Below are positions 51,643-62,123 of a stretch of DNA of 64,000 nt, piece after piece. Origin of the DNA: Acidobacteriota bacterium (GTDB lineage Bacteria > Acidobacteriota > Terriglobia > Bryobacterales > UBA6623); contig WGMB01000007.1 of NCBI GenBank assembly GCA_016125275.1, forward strand, positions 248,001-312,000, written 5' to 3'. Both the position numbers and the translations under genes were made by a program. Every line of letters begins with the position of its first letter. Position 1 is the stretch's first letter. The notes beneath the pieces are model-generated. The model ran no database searches. It had not been told where the DNA came from and saw only the letters and a list, made by a program, of their open reading frames with translations.

Positions 51643-52668
51643 CTAGAACGCAAAGCCAAAATTGCTGACCAAGCCGTAGTCGTTGTGCAGCACGTCCTCC
51701 CGGGGAGGCTGGCTGTCGTAGCGGTCGAACAGGCTCCAGCTCCAGGTCAGGCCGGAGATCAGCGGGATGCGCACGCTCGAGTCATATTCGATGCGGTAGC
51801 GGCCCTTCTGGACGACATTGGGGTGGGCCGTCAGGCGCGTGGTCAGGGTCATGCCCCGGAACTGCGTGGACTTCCATTCGAAGCCGAACAGTCCCTCGCC
51901 CGTCGTATTGCGGGGCAGCCTCTCCCCGTCGTCGGCCCGAAACTGTTCGTTGGTGGCCGTAAAACCGCCCAGCAGGTCGAACTGCACCTTGGGGCGCTGC
52001 TTGATTTTCCAACCGAATCCGCCACCGAAGCGGGAGCGCAGGTCGAGCTTCTGCCGGTCGTTGCGCTCGAAACCCGTCAAGCCGAAGGCGAAAGCGCGCT
52101 CTCCCAGGTAGCGGTCGATGCGGCCGTTGAGCGCGTGGCGGCTGGTCGACTGCGAGTCCTGCTGCCGGCTGAAGATCGAGTTCAGGTCGCCGTGCAGGGC
52201 ATAGGCTTCGCTGCGGTAGGTGCCCTCCGAGGCCAGCGACGAGGTCGTCTGCCGGGAGTTGCCCCGCGTCAGGGAGTAACCCACGCCGATCGAGCCCTTC
52301 AAGGTCTTCCAGAAGCCCGGCGGCTCGGCGTTGGCGTCCGCCCGCGTCACCGAGACCACCCGCGGGGTCTCCACGGTGACTTGCACGTCTTCCACCTGGA
52401 CCGCCAACTGGTCGCCCTGCCGTGAGACGGCGCCGGTGTAGCGCCGCCCGGTCTCGACCTCCACCGTGTAGGCCGAGGCCGTCTTCAGGTCGGTGACCTT
52501 GGTCCAGTCGATCTGGATCGTGCCGGCGTAGCCGGTCTTGAGGAACAGCTTGCCGCCTTCGATCTTGACCACCTCGCCATGGAGCTCATCGCCGCTGTCC
52601 ACGGTGACGGTGTCCGCGCTGAGGGCGGCGAAGAACAGCAGCAGGAAGAGGGGGAGTCGCAAGCACAT
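51643..52668 (-). CDS. DUF481 outer membrane beta-barrel protein
   Basis: A 341-residue protein with a signal peptide (LRLPLFLLLFFAALSAD). Residues 20-110 form small SH3-like units (DTVTVDSGDELHGEVVKIEGGKLFLKTGYAGTIQIDW..). The barrel part starts with LKGSIGVGYSLTRGNSRQTTSSL, the typical DUF481 entrance, and continues in alternating amphipathic strands to a terminal Phe (LVSNFGFAF). It is likely an outer membrane protein of unknown role. Confidence 0.85.
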   Translation of the reverse strand: MCLRLPLFLLLFFAALSADTVTVDSGDELHGEVVKIEGGKLFLKTGYAGTIQIDWTKVTDLKTASAYTVEVETGRRYTGAVSRQGDQLAVQVEDVQVTVETPRVVSVTRADANAEPPGFWKTLKGSIGVGYSLTRGNSRQTTSSLASEGTYRSEAYALHGDLNSIFSRQQDSQSTSRHALNGRIDRYLGERAFAFGLTGFERNDRQKLDLRSRFGGGFGWKIKQRPKVQFDLLGGFTATNEQFRADDGERLPRNTTGEGLFGFEWKSTQFRGMTLTTRLTAHPNVVQKGRYRIEYDSSVRIPLISGLTWSWSLFDRYDSQPPREDVLHNDYGLVSNFGFAF

Positions 52669-52721
52669 GAGGCAAAATGCTGAGGACGCGCCGCGCCCGG
52701 GGCTCGTTTCGACCGCCGCGG

Positions 52722-53237
52722 CTAGCGAGTGATTTCCCAGACCAGATGCTCCAGCTCCGGCGCGATCAGCTTCTCCCACGCCAGCCGCACCGCGGCCGGC
52801 GAACCCGGCGTCGAAACCACCACGGAGTCACGATATACGCCCGCCGTCGCCCGCGACAGCATGGCCGCCGCGCCGACTTGTTCGTAGCTCAACATCCGAA
52901 AGATCTCGCCGAAGCCCGGCAGCTCTTTGTCGAGCTTGCGGCTGAGCACGTCGAAGGTTCGGTCGCGGCGCGAAACCCCAGTGCCGCCATTGAAAAGAAT
53001 GAGTTGCGCGCCGGCGGCGGCGAGCCCGTCGAGCGCCTCCGCCACCTCGGCCGGTTCGTCGCGCACGATGCGCGTCGAGTGCACCCGGTGGCCGGCGGCC
53101 TCGAGCTGCTCGCGCAGGTAGCGGCCGTTCACGTCGGTCTCCGGCGTGCGGGTGTCGCTCACCGTCACGACGGCGGCCAGGACGGGGCCGCGCTCGGCGG
53201 CCTTGCGTTTGTGTTCGGAAGCGCTCGCGGAGGCCAT
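52722..53237 (-). CDS. moaB: Molybdenum cofactor biosynthesis protein MoaB/Mog-like
   Basis: A 171-residue MoCF-domain protein: [23 protein letters not shown] at the start, [20 protein letters not shown] (the molybdopterin-binding GGTG motif) and [31 protein letters not shown]. It should adenylate molybdopterin or act in that step. No other moa gene is in the window. ATG 53237 is used. Confidence 0.92.
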   Translation of the reverse strand: MASASASEHKRKAAERGPVLAAVVTVSDTRTPETDVNGRYLREQLEAAGHRVHSTRIVRDEPAEVAEALDGLAAAGAQLILFNGGTGVSRRDRTFDVLSRKLDKELPGFGEIFRMLSYEQVGAAAMLSRATAGVYRDSVVVSTPGSPAAVRLAWEKLIAPELEHLVWEITR

Positions 53238-53264
53238 TACCAGCCCGTCTCCAGGTTGTAGCCC

Positions 53265-53274
53265 ATTGTAGTAT
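53265..53274. promoter_or_regulatory. Overlapping divergent -10 elements of moaB and the methyltransferase gene
   Basis: TAGTAT (53269-53274) is exactly 6 bases before ATG 53281. On the other strand TACAAT (complement 53265-53270) is placed for moaB. The hexamers share two base pairs. Confidence 0.5.
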
Positions 53275-53280
53275 TGAGCG

Positions 53281-54300
53281 ATGCCCGCGCCGGACCCGAT
53301 CGCCCGCCCCGTTCTCGAGCTCATGGACGGATTTCGCGCCTCCAAGGCGCTGTTCGTGGCCGTCTCGCTCGGCGTCTTCGATCGCCTCCATGAGGGTCCG
53401 CAAACCGCTGCGGAGCTGGCTTCTCGGCTCGATTGCGCGCCGCACGCGCTGGAGCGTCTGCTGGGCTTTCTGGCCTCCCGTGCGCTGCTGGAGGTCGACG
53501 CCCACGGTATCTTTCGAAACCGCGAGACCGCCACGCGCTTTCTGCGCACCGACGCCGAAGAGACGCTCGCCGGCTACATTCTCTACTCCGACCGCATTCT
53601 CTACCGTCTGTGGGGCCGTCTGGAGGACGCCCTGCACGAAGGGTCCAACCGCTGGACCCAGGAGTTTGGCTCGAAGGACGGCATCTTCGACCACTTCTTC
53701 TCGAGCGACCAGGACAAGGAGACCTTTCTGCGGGGCATGCACGGGCTGGGCCTGCAGAGCTCTCCCAAAGCCGTCGCCGCATTCGACTTGAGCCGCTTCC
53801 GGACCCTGGTGGACCTGGGCGGCGGCACCGGGCATCTGGTGACGGCAGCCTGCCGGCGCTATGAGGGCCTGCACGGCAAGGTGTTCGACCTGCCGGCCGT
53901 CCAGCCGGTGGCGGAGCGCTACATCCGCGAGGCCGGCCTGAGCGACCGCATCGACGTGCTGGCGGGCGACTTCTTCAGTGACGCCCTCCCAGAGGCCGAC
54001 CTGTACGCCATGGGCCGCATTCTGCACGACTGGTCCGACGAGAAGGTTGAAATCTTGTTGCGGCGCGTCGCCGAGCGTTTGCCGCCGGGCGGCGGACTGT
54101 TACTCTGCGAGCAACTGCTCACCCCGCGCAAGGACGGAGCGCCGACGGCCCTGTTGCAGTCGCTCAACATGCTGATCTGCACCGAAGGCCGCGAGCGCTC
54201 GGCGGCGGAGTACGAGAAGTTGCTGCGGGAGGCGGGATTCGGGGAAGTGCGCTCGGCCAAGCTGCAAGCCCCCGTGGATGTGGTGCTGGCCGTCAAGTAG
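53281..54300 (+). CDS. SAM-dependent O-methyltransferase
   Basis: A 339-residue protein of the plant-type/acetylserotonin O-methyltransferase family. The N-terminal winged helix holds [38 protein letters not shown]. The SAM site is [16 protein letters not shown], with [16 protein letters not shown] and [32 protein letters not shown] (catalytic His in the LHDW motif). The acceptor is likely a phenolic or hydroxylated small molecule, unknown here. Confidence 0.88.
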   Translation: MPAPDPIARPVLELMDGFRASKALFVAVSLGVFDRLHEGPQTAAELASRLDCAPHALERLLGFLASRALLEVDAHGIFRNRETATRFLRTDAEETLAGYILYSDRILYRLWGRLEDALHEGSNRWTQEFGSKDGIFDHFFSSDQDKETFLRGMHGLGLQSSPKAVAAFDLSRFRTLVDLGGGTGHLVTAACRRYEGLHGKVFDLPAVQPVAERYIREAGLSDRIDVLAGDFFSDALPEADLYAMGRILHDWSDEKVEILLRRVAERLPPGGGLLLCEQLLTPRKDGAPTALLQSLNMLICTEGRERSAAEYEKLLREAGFGEVRSAKLQAPVDVVLAVK

Positions 54301-54302
54301 AC

Positions 54303-54809
54303 GTGAGGCGAATCATGGGAATCGTGTTGGCGGTTGTCGGCGGCCTCGTGCTGCTGTATGTGGGCCTTGCCTTCGCCAAGGGCAAGACCGAGGCGCTGGC
54401 GATGGTTTTCGGAGCCGTCGATCGGGAACCGGTCGACTTTGAGACCCTCCAACTCAAGAGCACCCCGAACCAGTTTCTGGTCGCTCCGCAGGGCCTGTGC
54501 CGCAACGCCAAGCCTCACCTGGAGGCGCCCGTGTTCGACATTCCGGTGGTCGCCTTGCGGGAGCGCTGGATGCAACGCATTCCCCAGCAGCCGCGGGTGA
54601 CGGAGCTGACGGCCGACCCCCGCCGCGAGCAGTACGACTTTGAGCAGCGGTCCGCCCTGGTGGGCTTTCCGGACACCATCACCGTGCGGTTTCTGCCGGC
54701 CGGCGAAGGCCGCTCCACGCTGGCGATCTACAGCCGCTCGCACTACGGCAAGGCCGACTTCGGCGTGAACGAGAAGCGGATTCGGGCCTGGCTGGCGCTG
54801 CTGAGCTGA
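54303..54809 (+). CDS. DUF1499 family protein
   Basis: A 168-residue protein with an N-terminal membrane helix (IMGIVLAVVGGLVLLYVGLAFA) and a C-terminal domain with LVGFPDTITVRFLPAGEGRSTLAIYSRSHYGKADFGVNEKRIRAWLA, matching DUF1499. GTG 54303 is used; ATG 54315 is an alternative that would retain the membrane helix. It starts 2 bases after the methyltransferase stop, so the two are co-transcribed. Function is unknown. Confidence 0.85.
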   Translation: MRRIMGIVLAVVGGLVLLYVGLAFAKGKTEALAMVFGAVDREPVDFETLQLKSTPNQFLVAPQGLCRNAKPHLEAPVFDIPVVALRERWMQRIPQQPRVTELTADPRREQYDFEQRSALVGFPDTITVRFLPAGEGRSTLAIYSRSHYGKADFGVNEKRIRAWLALLS

Positions 54810-54822
54810 GCGCCCCCAGCGG

Positions 54823-55740
54823 CTACATCTCGAGGGTTCCCACCAGCTCGGCTGAGCTGGCGAGGCCCGCCCGGTCCAGAAAGCGACCCAGCTCCTGGGC
54901 CACGCGCGCCGGCCGTCGCGGGTCCCAGAACGACGCCGTACCGACCTCCACTGCCGTCGCGCCGGCGATGAGGAACTCCGCGGCGTCCTCCCCGGTCGCC
55001 ACGCCGCCCAGCCCGATCACCGGGATCTTCACCGCCCGGGAGGCTTGCCAGACCATGCGCAGGGCGATCGGCTTGACGGCCGGACCCGACAAACCTCCCA
55101 TCCCGGCGCCGATCTTGGGCTTGCGCGTCTCGGCGTCGATCGCCAGCGCCTGCACGGTGTTGATCAGCGAGACGGCGTCCGCGCCGGCCTCCTCGGCGGC
55201 TCGGGCCATCACGGCGATGTCTCCCACGTTCGGCGAAAGCTTCACCCACAACGGGCGCTTGGAGGAGACCGCCTTGCGGCAGAGCGCCGTCACCTCGCCC
55301 AGCAGCCGCGGGTCTGCGCCGAACTGCAGCCCGCCGCACTTGGTGTTGGGGCAGGAGACGTTGATCTCGTAGGCGGCCGGACCGGCGGCGTCTTCCAGCC
55401 GCTCGAGCACCGCCACGTAATCCTCCGGCGTGTAGCCGAACACGTTGACGACCACCGCGGCATCGACCTTGGAGAGCAGCGGCAGCTTGTCGCGCAGAAA
55501 GGCTTCGACGCCCACGTTCTGCAGGCCGATCGAGTTGATCATGCCCGAGGCCGTCTCGACGATCCGGGGCGGCGGATTGCCTGCGATGGGCTCCCGCGAG
55601 ATGCCCTTGACGACAAATCCGCCCAGCGACTCCAGATCGACCAGCCCGGCCAGCTCCAGGCCGTAGCCGAAGGTTCCGCTGGCTGCCAGCACCGGATTGC
55701 GCAAGCGCAGGTCGCCGAGTTGTGTTTCGAGTCGCGCCAC
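54823..55740 (-). CDS. pyrD: Dihydroorotate dehydrogenase, class 1B catalytic subunit
   Basis: A 305-residue flavoenzyme of pyrimidine synthesis that oxidises dihydroorotate to orotate. Key segments: NPVLAASGTFGYG, GFVVKGISREP, IVETASGMINSIGLQN, AAYEINVSCPNTKCGG (the active-site base is Cys, as in class 1), LWVKLSPNVGDIA, LINTVQALAID and IPVIGLGGVATGEDAAEFLIAGATAVEVGTA (FMN phosphate site). Class 1B enzymes normally need a PyrK electron-transfer subunit, which is not adjacent. The start is GTG 55740. Confidence 0.94.
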   Translation of the reverse strand: MARLETQLGDLRLRNPVLAASGTFGYGLELAGLVDLESLGGFVVKGISREPIAGNPPPRIVETASGMINSIGLQNVGVEAFLRDKLPLLSKVDAAVVVNVFGYTPEDYVAVLERLEDAAGPAAYEINVSCPNTKCGGLQFGADPRLLGEVTALCRKAVSSKRPLWVKLSPNVGDIAVMARAAEEAGADAVSLINTVQALAIDAETRKPKIGAGMGGLSGPAVKPIALRMVWQASRAVKIPVIGLGGVATGEDAAEFLIAGATAVEVGTASFWDPRRPARVAQELGRFLDRAGLASSAELVGTLEM

Positions 55741-55763
55741 CTTGGCCTGTAAGAAACCTCGAA

Positions 55764-57335
55764 TCAGGGCAGGGGACTGGGCGGTCCCACCACCGGCTGC
55801 CCCGGGCCGCGCATGGCGCGCACCAAGGGCTCTCCGGTCGCCGAGCTCGGCGTGGCCAGCCCCAAGGCGGCCGTCAGCGTCGAGGCGAACGACGACGCCA
55901 GCGCGGGCCCTTCGTAGCGCCCGGGCCGAAACGCCGAACCCATCAGAATCAGCGGCGTCTCGGTGTCGTAGCGGTACATCGAGCCCGGTGTCACGCCGCG
56001 CCCGTCGCCGAAAGCCTCGCTGTAGTAGGGCTCATAGGCCAGGATCAGGTCGCCGCTGCGGCCCGGGTAGGAGGCGTTCTCAAACAGCCTCTGCCGCTCG
56101 CCGAGCGCGGACGGCGCCAGCGGCGAATACCACAGCGCCACGCCCGGCTCCGTCGTGGCGGCGCGGCCGGCCGCCTCCAGAATGTGCTGCCGATCCAGCG
56201 GCGAGCGGCGCTGCACCGAGGCCGTCAACTGCAAGAAGGGGTAGACGTAGCTGCGGACCCCGATGCGGTCGCCGAACTCGCTCTGCAGCACGTCGTCCAC
56301 CGTGGCGGCGATGCGGTCGCCCGGAATCGCCCCGGAGATGAAGCCGGCCAAGCGCGCCTGCTCCCGCTGCGGCGGAGCGCCGTGCAGACCGGTGAAGGCG
56401 ACCAGCGTGGAGTCCAGGCCCACCTCTCGGTCGAGCTCCGCCAGGAACTTCGCGATCGCGTCATCGAGCCGCAGGATCAGGTCGTGCATCAGCGGTGAGT
56501 CCGCGCCCGTCTCGAGCGCCAGCCGCGCGGGCGCACTGAGGGAAAGGATCAGCAGGTCCGGCTGACCCCGTTTGCCCAGCTTCTCGGCCTTCAGCGCCTC
56601 CAGCCCGAAGGCGAACAGGTCGTCGATGGCGAACGGCGACGCCTGGTAGAGCTGCAGAAACCCTTCGGTATCGAGCACCCGCAGTGCCGGAGCGTCCGCT
56701 GGGGCTCCGCGCGCGATCCACAGCCGCCGGCCAGCCGGCGTCAGCGCCCGTTCGGAGACGTAGTTGGAAACCCACTTGGGGAGGCTGGCGCCGTAGAAGC
56801 TCGAGCTCTGCCAGGCGCCGCTCTCGCCGCGCCAGTAGCAGCCTCGCGGACGGCGTCCGCCCAGCAGGACCGCCGCGGTCGGATCGCCGGAAATCGCCAC
56901 GATGCGCGCCCGCCCGTCGGTGGCCGCGAACAGCTCGTCGGCGAAGGTGGACCCCACCAGGCGGTTCGGCGCCGGGCCCTGCGCGCTCTCGGTGGCCCTC
57001 ACCACGCGTCCCTCGGCTTGGTCGAACCAGGCGTCGGCCACGATGCCGTGTCCGTTGGCCCACGCTCCCGTCGCCAGCGTCGCGGCCGCCGGCGCGGCCC
57101 ACGACGAGGCCGTCTCGTAGCGCATGCGCGGGAAGACCGCGCCGTTCTCGATCAGCCGGCGCAGTCCGTCCGGACCGAATTCGTCGGCATAGCGCTCCAG
57201 GTAATCGGCTCGAAACTGTTCGGCAACCAACACCACCGTGAGCTTGGGAGACTCGGCCCTCAATGCGCCGCCCAGCCAGAGGCTCAGCAGCAGCCCGCCC
57301 AGGCTGCAGTGTCGAAGGATTCTGGGGATCGCCAT
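55764..57335 (-). CDS. Exported alkaline phosphatase superfamily protein
   Basis: A 523-residue exported protein (signal LRHCSLGGLLLSLWLGGALRA). The alkaline phosphatase-like core starts KLTVVLVAEQFRADYLERY and carries YETASSWAAPAAATLATGAWANGHGIVADAW, where Thr/Ser of the TASS region fits the nucleophile of nucleotide-pyrophosphatase/phosphodiesterase enzymes, and later LILSLSAPARLALETG and LVAFTGLHGAPPQREQA where normal metal ligands (D-x-H) are partly altered. The altered late motifs leave activity uncertain. ATG 57335 is used; GTG 57350 is an alternative. Confidence 0.82.
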   Translation of the reverse strand: MAIPRILRHCSLGGLLLSLWLGGALRAESPKLTVVLVAEQFRADYLERYADEFGPDGLRRLIENGAVFPRMRYETASSWAAPAAATLATGAWANGHGIVADAWFDQAEGRVVRATESAQGPAPNRLVGSTFADELFAATDGRARIVAISGDPTAAVLLGGRRPRGCYWRGESGAWQSSSFYGASLPKWVSNYVSERALTPAGRRLWIARGAPADAPALRVLDTEGFLQLYQASPFAIDDLFAFGLEALKAEKLGKRGQPDLLILSLSAPARLALETGADSPLMHDLILRLDDAIAKFLAELDREVGLDSTLVAFTGLHGAPPQREQARLAGFISGAIPGDRIAATVDDVLQSEFGDRIGVRSYVYPFLQLTASVQRRSPLDRQHILEAAGRAATTEPGVALWYSPLAPSALGERQRLFENASYPGRSGDLILAYEPYYSEAFGDGRGVTPGSMYRYDTETPLILMGSAFRPGRYEGPALASSFASTLTAALGLATPSSATGEPLVRAMRGPGQPVVGPPSPLP

Positions 57336-57341
57336 GCAGTG

Positions 57342-57373
57342 GTCGTCCACGATGGACGACTCCCGTCATTCTA
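57342..57373 (-). promoter_or_regulatory. -10-like hexamer and 5'-end hairpin of the phosphatase-like gene
   Basis: TAGAAT on the minus strand (complement 57368-57373) is followed by a perfect 8-base-pair hairpin, GTCGTCCA/TGGACGAC (57342-57349 with 57353-57360). If transcription begins about 7 bases after the hexamer, the mRNA starts with this hairpin. Confidence 0.45.
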
Positions 57374-57411
57374 GATGGTTTGGCTCCGGCGCCCCTCCGT
57401 TGCAAATCAGA

Positions 57412-57480
57412 TACAATGGCTGAGGCGCTTCGCGCGCCGAGTACCGAGAGACCGCGGTCGAGGTCGGCCGCGGTTTTTTT
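57412..57480 (+). promoter_or_regulatory. Attenuator-like leader of the inositol phosphate synthase gene
   Basis: TACAAT (57412-57417) is a candidate -10. About 34 bases downstream, ACCGCGG (57451-57457) pairs with CCGCGGT (57468-57474), with the last stem base merging into a run of seven T (57474-57480). This is the form of an intrinsic terminator, yet it lies 30 bases before the ATG of the gene on the same strand and after the start of transcription. No upstream plus-strand gene needs it. Confidence 0.6.
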
Positions 57481-57510
57481 CCGTCCGCTGGGTGAGGAAG
57501 AAGATTGACT

Positions 57511-58830
<1,320 letters not shown>

Positions 58831-58860
58831 GCCGTCAAGAGCCCGGTCGCCGAGCAAGCA

Positions 58861-58894
58861 AAAGAGCCCTTGGCCGGCCGGCCAAGGGCTCTTT
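58861..58894. terminator. 34-base perfect palindromic bidirectional terminator
   Basis: AAAGAGCCCTTGGCC (58861-58875) and GGCCAAGGGCTCTTT (58880-58894) are exact inverted repeats around GGCC, itself palindromic. It lies between ino1 and the converging RND gene and is flanked by A and T runs as expected for both directions. Confidence 0.9.
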
Positions 58895-58927
58895 CCATTT
58901 GCGGTCTGGCTCCGGGGCGGGGCCGCT

Positions 58928-61900
58928 CTAGTCGCCGGCCGCCGGTTCGGGTGAAGCCTCGGAGCTTCGCGCCGCTTGCGGATTGCTCTCACGCCACAGG
59001 CGGCCCCACCAGCGGCCCAGATCGTCGAGCAGCGTGTAGTAGGTCGGCAGCACCACCAGGGTCAGGGCCGTCGAGGCGATCAGGCCGCCCATGATGGTGC
59101 GCGCCATCGGGAAGTAGCGCATGTTGCCGATGCCCGAGTTGCCGAAGGCCAGCGGAACCAGACCCACCACCGTGGTCGAGGCGGTCATCAGAATCGGCCG
59201 CAACCGCTCGCGGCAACCTTCGCGGATCGCCAACGGCCGCGGATAGCCCTTGCGGCGCAGGTTGTTGATGTGGTCGATCAGCACAATGCCGTTGTTGACC
59301 ACGATGCCCACCAGCACCAGCATTCCGATGCGGGCCATCATGTTGTACGGCGTCCCCGTCACCAGCAGGAATCCGGCAATGCCCACCGCGGCGAACGGCA
59401 GCGACAGCATGATCGCAAACGGGTGCGCCAACGACTCGAACAGGGCCGCCATCACGAAATACACCATGAACAGCGCCAGCAGCAGGTTGAACAGCATGTC
59501 CATGTTCTCCTGCGCCTCCTGCTGCGTCCAGAACCCGAACGACCAGCCGTAGCCGGGCGGGAAGGCGTAGTCGTTGAGCACCTTCTCGAACGCCGCCTTG
59601 CCCTCGTCCTTTTTGTCGCCGGAGTAGATCGCGCCGAACCAGGCGTAGGTCTGGCGGTTTTCGCGGCGAATCTGGCCGGCGATCTGCTCCACGTCGAAGC
59701 TCGCCACCTGCTCCAGCCGAATCGGCGCTCCTTCGGGGCTCGCGCCCACGATGATCGAGCGCAGGTCGTTGAGGTCCTGCAGGTCGTCGGGGTGCAGCCG
59801 AAGCCAGATCTCCACCTCGCCGTCCGGCGTGCGATAACCGCGGATCTGGCGCGCCCGTGCGACGATGGCCAGCACCTCGCCCACGGTCTGCGGGTTCACC
59901 CCCAGCTTGCGAGCCAGGGCCCGGTCCAGGCGCACCTGCACCTCTTCGCGCGAACCGTCGTCGCCGGCGAAGGCCTCGGAAAACAGCGGATTCTCGAGCA
60001 GCTTCTTGCGCAGATCCACCCCGATGCGCCCCAGCTCGGCCGGATCGTCGCCATAGAGGTTGGCCGAGATCCAACTCGTGTTCTGCCCGCCTTCCTGGCG
60101 GCCGGTGCGGATGGCCGCTCCCGGAATCACCGGCAGCTCGTCGTTGATCTGCTTGCGATACTCCTGCGCCTCGTCGAGCGTGATGTTGTCCTTGTCGAAA
60201 TAGATCCGGGTGGAGGCGGAGTTGTTGGAGTAGCGCGAGAGGTAGTCGGCGATCTTGAAGCGCTGCCGGTTGGCTTCCAGGAACTTCTCCACCGGGTCCA
60301 CATAGTCGGCTTCGATCTTGGCGTAGTGGAAGTTCTCCGAGAACTCGTACTGCACCATCAGCTCACCCATCTCCTGCGCGTCCGGCGTGTTGTCCGGCAC
60401 CTTGTTCAGCAGCAGATAGACGGAGGCGGCGATCATCGCCGGCACCAGGAGGAACCCTGTCAGGAAGCGGTGCCGCAAGGGCCAATCGACCGAGCGCAGA
60501 TACAGCGCCGTGAATCGGCTGGTCTCGGCCTCGGCCGAGGCCGCCGCGAGCGCCCGGGCTGACTTCGATCGGCCCATCAGCTTGGCCGCCATGGCCGGAA
60601 TCAGCGTCAACGAAATGAACAGCGAGCACAGTAGGGCGAAGATGACCGAGCGCCCCACGTGGCCCAGAAAGACCGACATCTCCGTCTTGGCGCCGAACAC
60701 CAGCGGCACGAAGATGATGATCGACGTCAGCGTCGCCGCGATGACCGCCGTCGTCACCTCGCCGGCTCCGTCGGCGGCCGCTTGATCGGCCGGCTCGCCG
60801 CGCTCGAGCTTCTGCACGATCGACTCGAGCACCACCACGGCGTTGTCCACCAGCATGCCCGCCGAGAGCATCAGCCCCATCATCGACAGGATGTTGAGCG
60901 TGCCGCCGGTGAAGTACAGGAAGCCCAGCGCCGCGATCACCGAGAACGGGATCGCCAGCCCGATGCCGATGCTCGGCCCCAGCCGCCGCAGGAACAGCAA
61001 CAGCGTCACCACGGCCAGCAAGGCGCCGTAGGTGCCCGCGCTCAGCAGGCTCGACAGGGATTTGGTGATCTCCTCGCCGGCGTCGTGCCACACATGGAGC
61101 TTCACGCCTTCGAAGGCCGGGTCGTTCTCCAGGTCCTTGAGAACCGCGAGCACCTGGTCGACCGTCTCGACCGTATTGGCTTCCGAGCCTTTGCGAACCG
61201 AGAAGCCGATGCCGTACTGGCCGTTGAGGTGCTGGCCCGAGTTGGCTACCGGCGCGTCGTAGATGATGTCGGCGATCTGTTCGAGCCGCAGGCCGCGCTC
61301 GTTGACGGGGAAGTTGCGGATGTCGTCCACCGAGGCCATCACGCCTTTCGAGACGGCGCTGTAGCGGCTGCCGGCGTCTTCGGTGCGGCCCAGCGACAGG
61401 TTCAGATTGGCCTCGTCGAGGGACCGGAACAGGCGCCCCACATCGACCTGATAGCGTTTCAGGTCGTCCAGCCGCAGGTAGATGTCCACCTGCTCCCGCT
61501 GGGTTCCCCACAGCTCGACCTCGGCGACGCCGGGCACCCGCTCGATCGGCTTCTTGAGCTTGGCGTCGAGAAAGTCATAGGAGGAGCGCAGGTCCCGGTT
61601 CGACGAGATCGTGGCCTCCAGGATCGGGATGTCGTCGGAGCTGAAGTTCCGCACCACGATCCGCCGAACGTCCTCGGGCAGCTCGTTGCGGATCTGGTCG
61701 ACCTTCTCGCGGACCTGGGCCCGCACGATCGCCACGTCGGTGTTCCAGTCGAACTGGACCTGCACCTGCGCTGAGTCGGCCGAAGAGCTCGAGCTCATGC
61801 GCTTGACGCCCGGCACCGTCGCGATCACCTCTTCGAGCGGCCGTGTGATCGTCTCCTGAATCTGCTCCGGCGTGGCGTTGGGGTAGGGGACGTAGACGAA

Positions 61901-62101
61901 CAGAAAGGGGAACTGCACGTCCGGCATCATCACCAGCGGGATGCGCGTGGCGGCGATCAGCCCGACCACGACCAGCGACACGAACAGCATCGAGATCGTG
62001 ACGGGCCGTTGGACCGAGAAGGTTGCCACCGCCGATCCCATCTCGGCGGATGCGTCGTGCTCCTCGTCCTGCGGTCGGCGGTGCGATTCGTTCTCGATCA
62101 T
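58928..62101 (-). CDS. RND efflux transporter permease, AcrB/MdtC-like
   Basis: A 1057-residue RND permease with the classic plan: helix 1 FSVQRPVTISMLFVSLVVVGLIAATRIPLVMMPDVQFP, a first periplasmic domain (TITRPLEEVIATVPGVKRMSSSSS..), helices 2-6 with proton-relay LSAGMLVDNAVVVLESI (Asp pair in helix 4), a second periplasmic domain, and helices 7-12 ending with GNSGIGNMRYFPMARTIMGGLIASTALTLVVLPTYYTLL. It exports drugs, lipids or metals with a membrane fusion protein and outer membrane channel, not seen here. It starts 22 bases after the upstream RND gene; AGGGGGA precedes the ATG. Confidence 0.93.
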   Translation of the reverse strand: MIENESHRRPQDEEHDASAEMGSAVATFSVQRPVTISMLFVSLVVVGLIAATRIPLVMMPDVQFPFLFVYVPYPNATPEQIQETITRPLEEVIATVPGVKRMSSSSSADSAQVQVQFDWNTDVAIVRAQVREKVDQIRNELPEDVRRIVVRNFSSDDIPILEATISSNRDLRSSYDFLDAKLKKPIERVPGVAEVELWGTQREQVDIYLRLDDLKRYQVDVGRLFRSLDEANLNLSLGRTEDAGSRYSAVSKGVMASVDDIRNFPVNERGLRLEQIADIIYDAPVANSGQHLNGQYGIGFSVRKGSEANTVETVDQVLAVLKDLENDPAFEGVKLHVWHDAGEEITKSLSSLLSAGTYGALLAVVTLLLFLRRLGPSIGIGLAIPFSVIAALGFLYFTGGTLNILSMMGLMLSAGMLVDNAVVVLESIVQKLERGEPADQAAADGAGEVTTAVIAATLTSIIIFVPLVFGAKTEMSVFLGHVGRSVIFALLCSLFISLTLIPAMAAKLMGRSKSARALAAASAEAETSRFTALYLRSVDWPLRHRFLTGFLLVPAMIAASVYLLLNKVPDNTPDAQEMGELMVQYEFSENFHYAKIEADYVDPVEKFLEANRQRFKIADYLSRYSNNSASTRIYFDKDNITLDEAQEYRKQINDELPVIPGAAIRTGRQEGGQNTSWISANLYGDDPAELGRIGVDLRKKLLENPLFSEAFAGDDGSREEVQVRLDRALARKLGVNPQTVGEVLAIVARARQIRGYRTPDGEVEIWLRLHPDDLQDLNDLRSIIVGASPEGAPIRLEQVASFDVEQIAGQIRRENRQTYAWFGAIYSGDKKDEGKAAFEKVLNDYAFPPGYGWSFGFWTQQEAQENMDMLFNLLLALFMVYFVMAALFESLAHPFAIMLSLPFAAVGIAGFLLVTGTPYNMMARIGMLVLVGIVVNNGIVLIDHINNLRRKGYPRPLAIREGCRERLRPILMTASTTVVGLVPLAFGNSGIGNMRYFPMARTIMGGLIASTALTLVVLPTYYTLLDDLGRWWGRLWRESNPQAARSSEASPEPAAGD

Positions 62102-62123
62102 GAGCCGTCCCCCTGTGTGTCGC

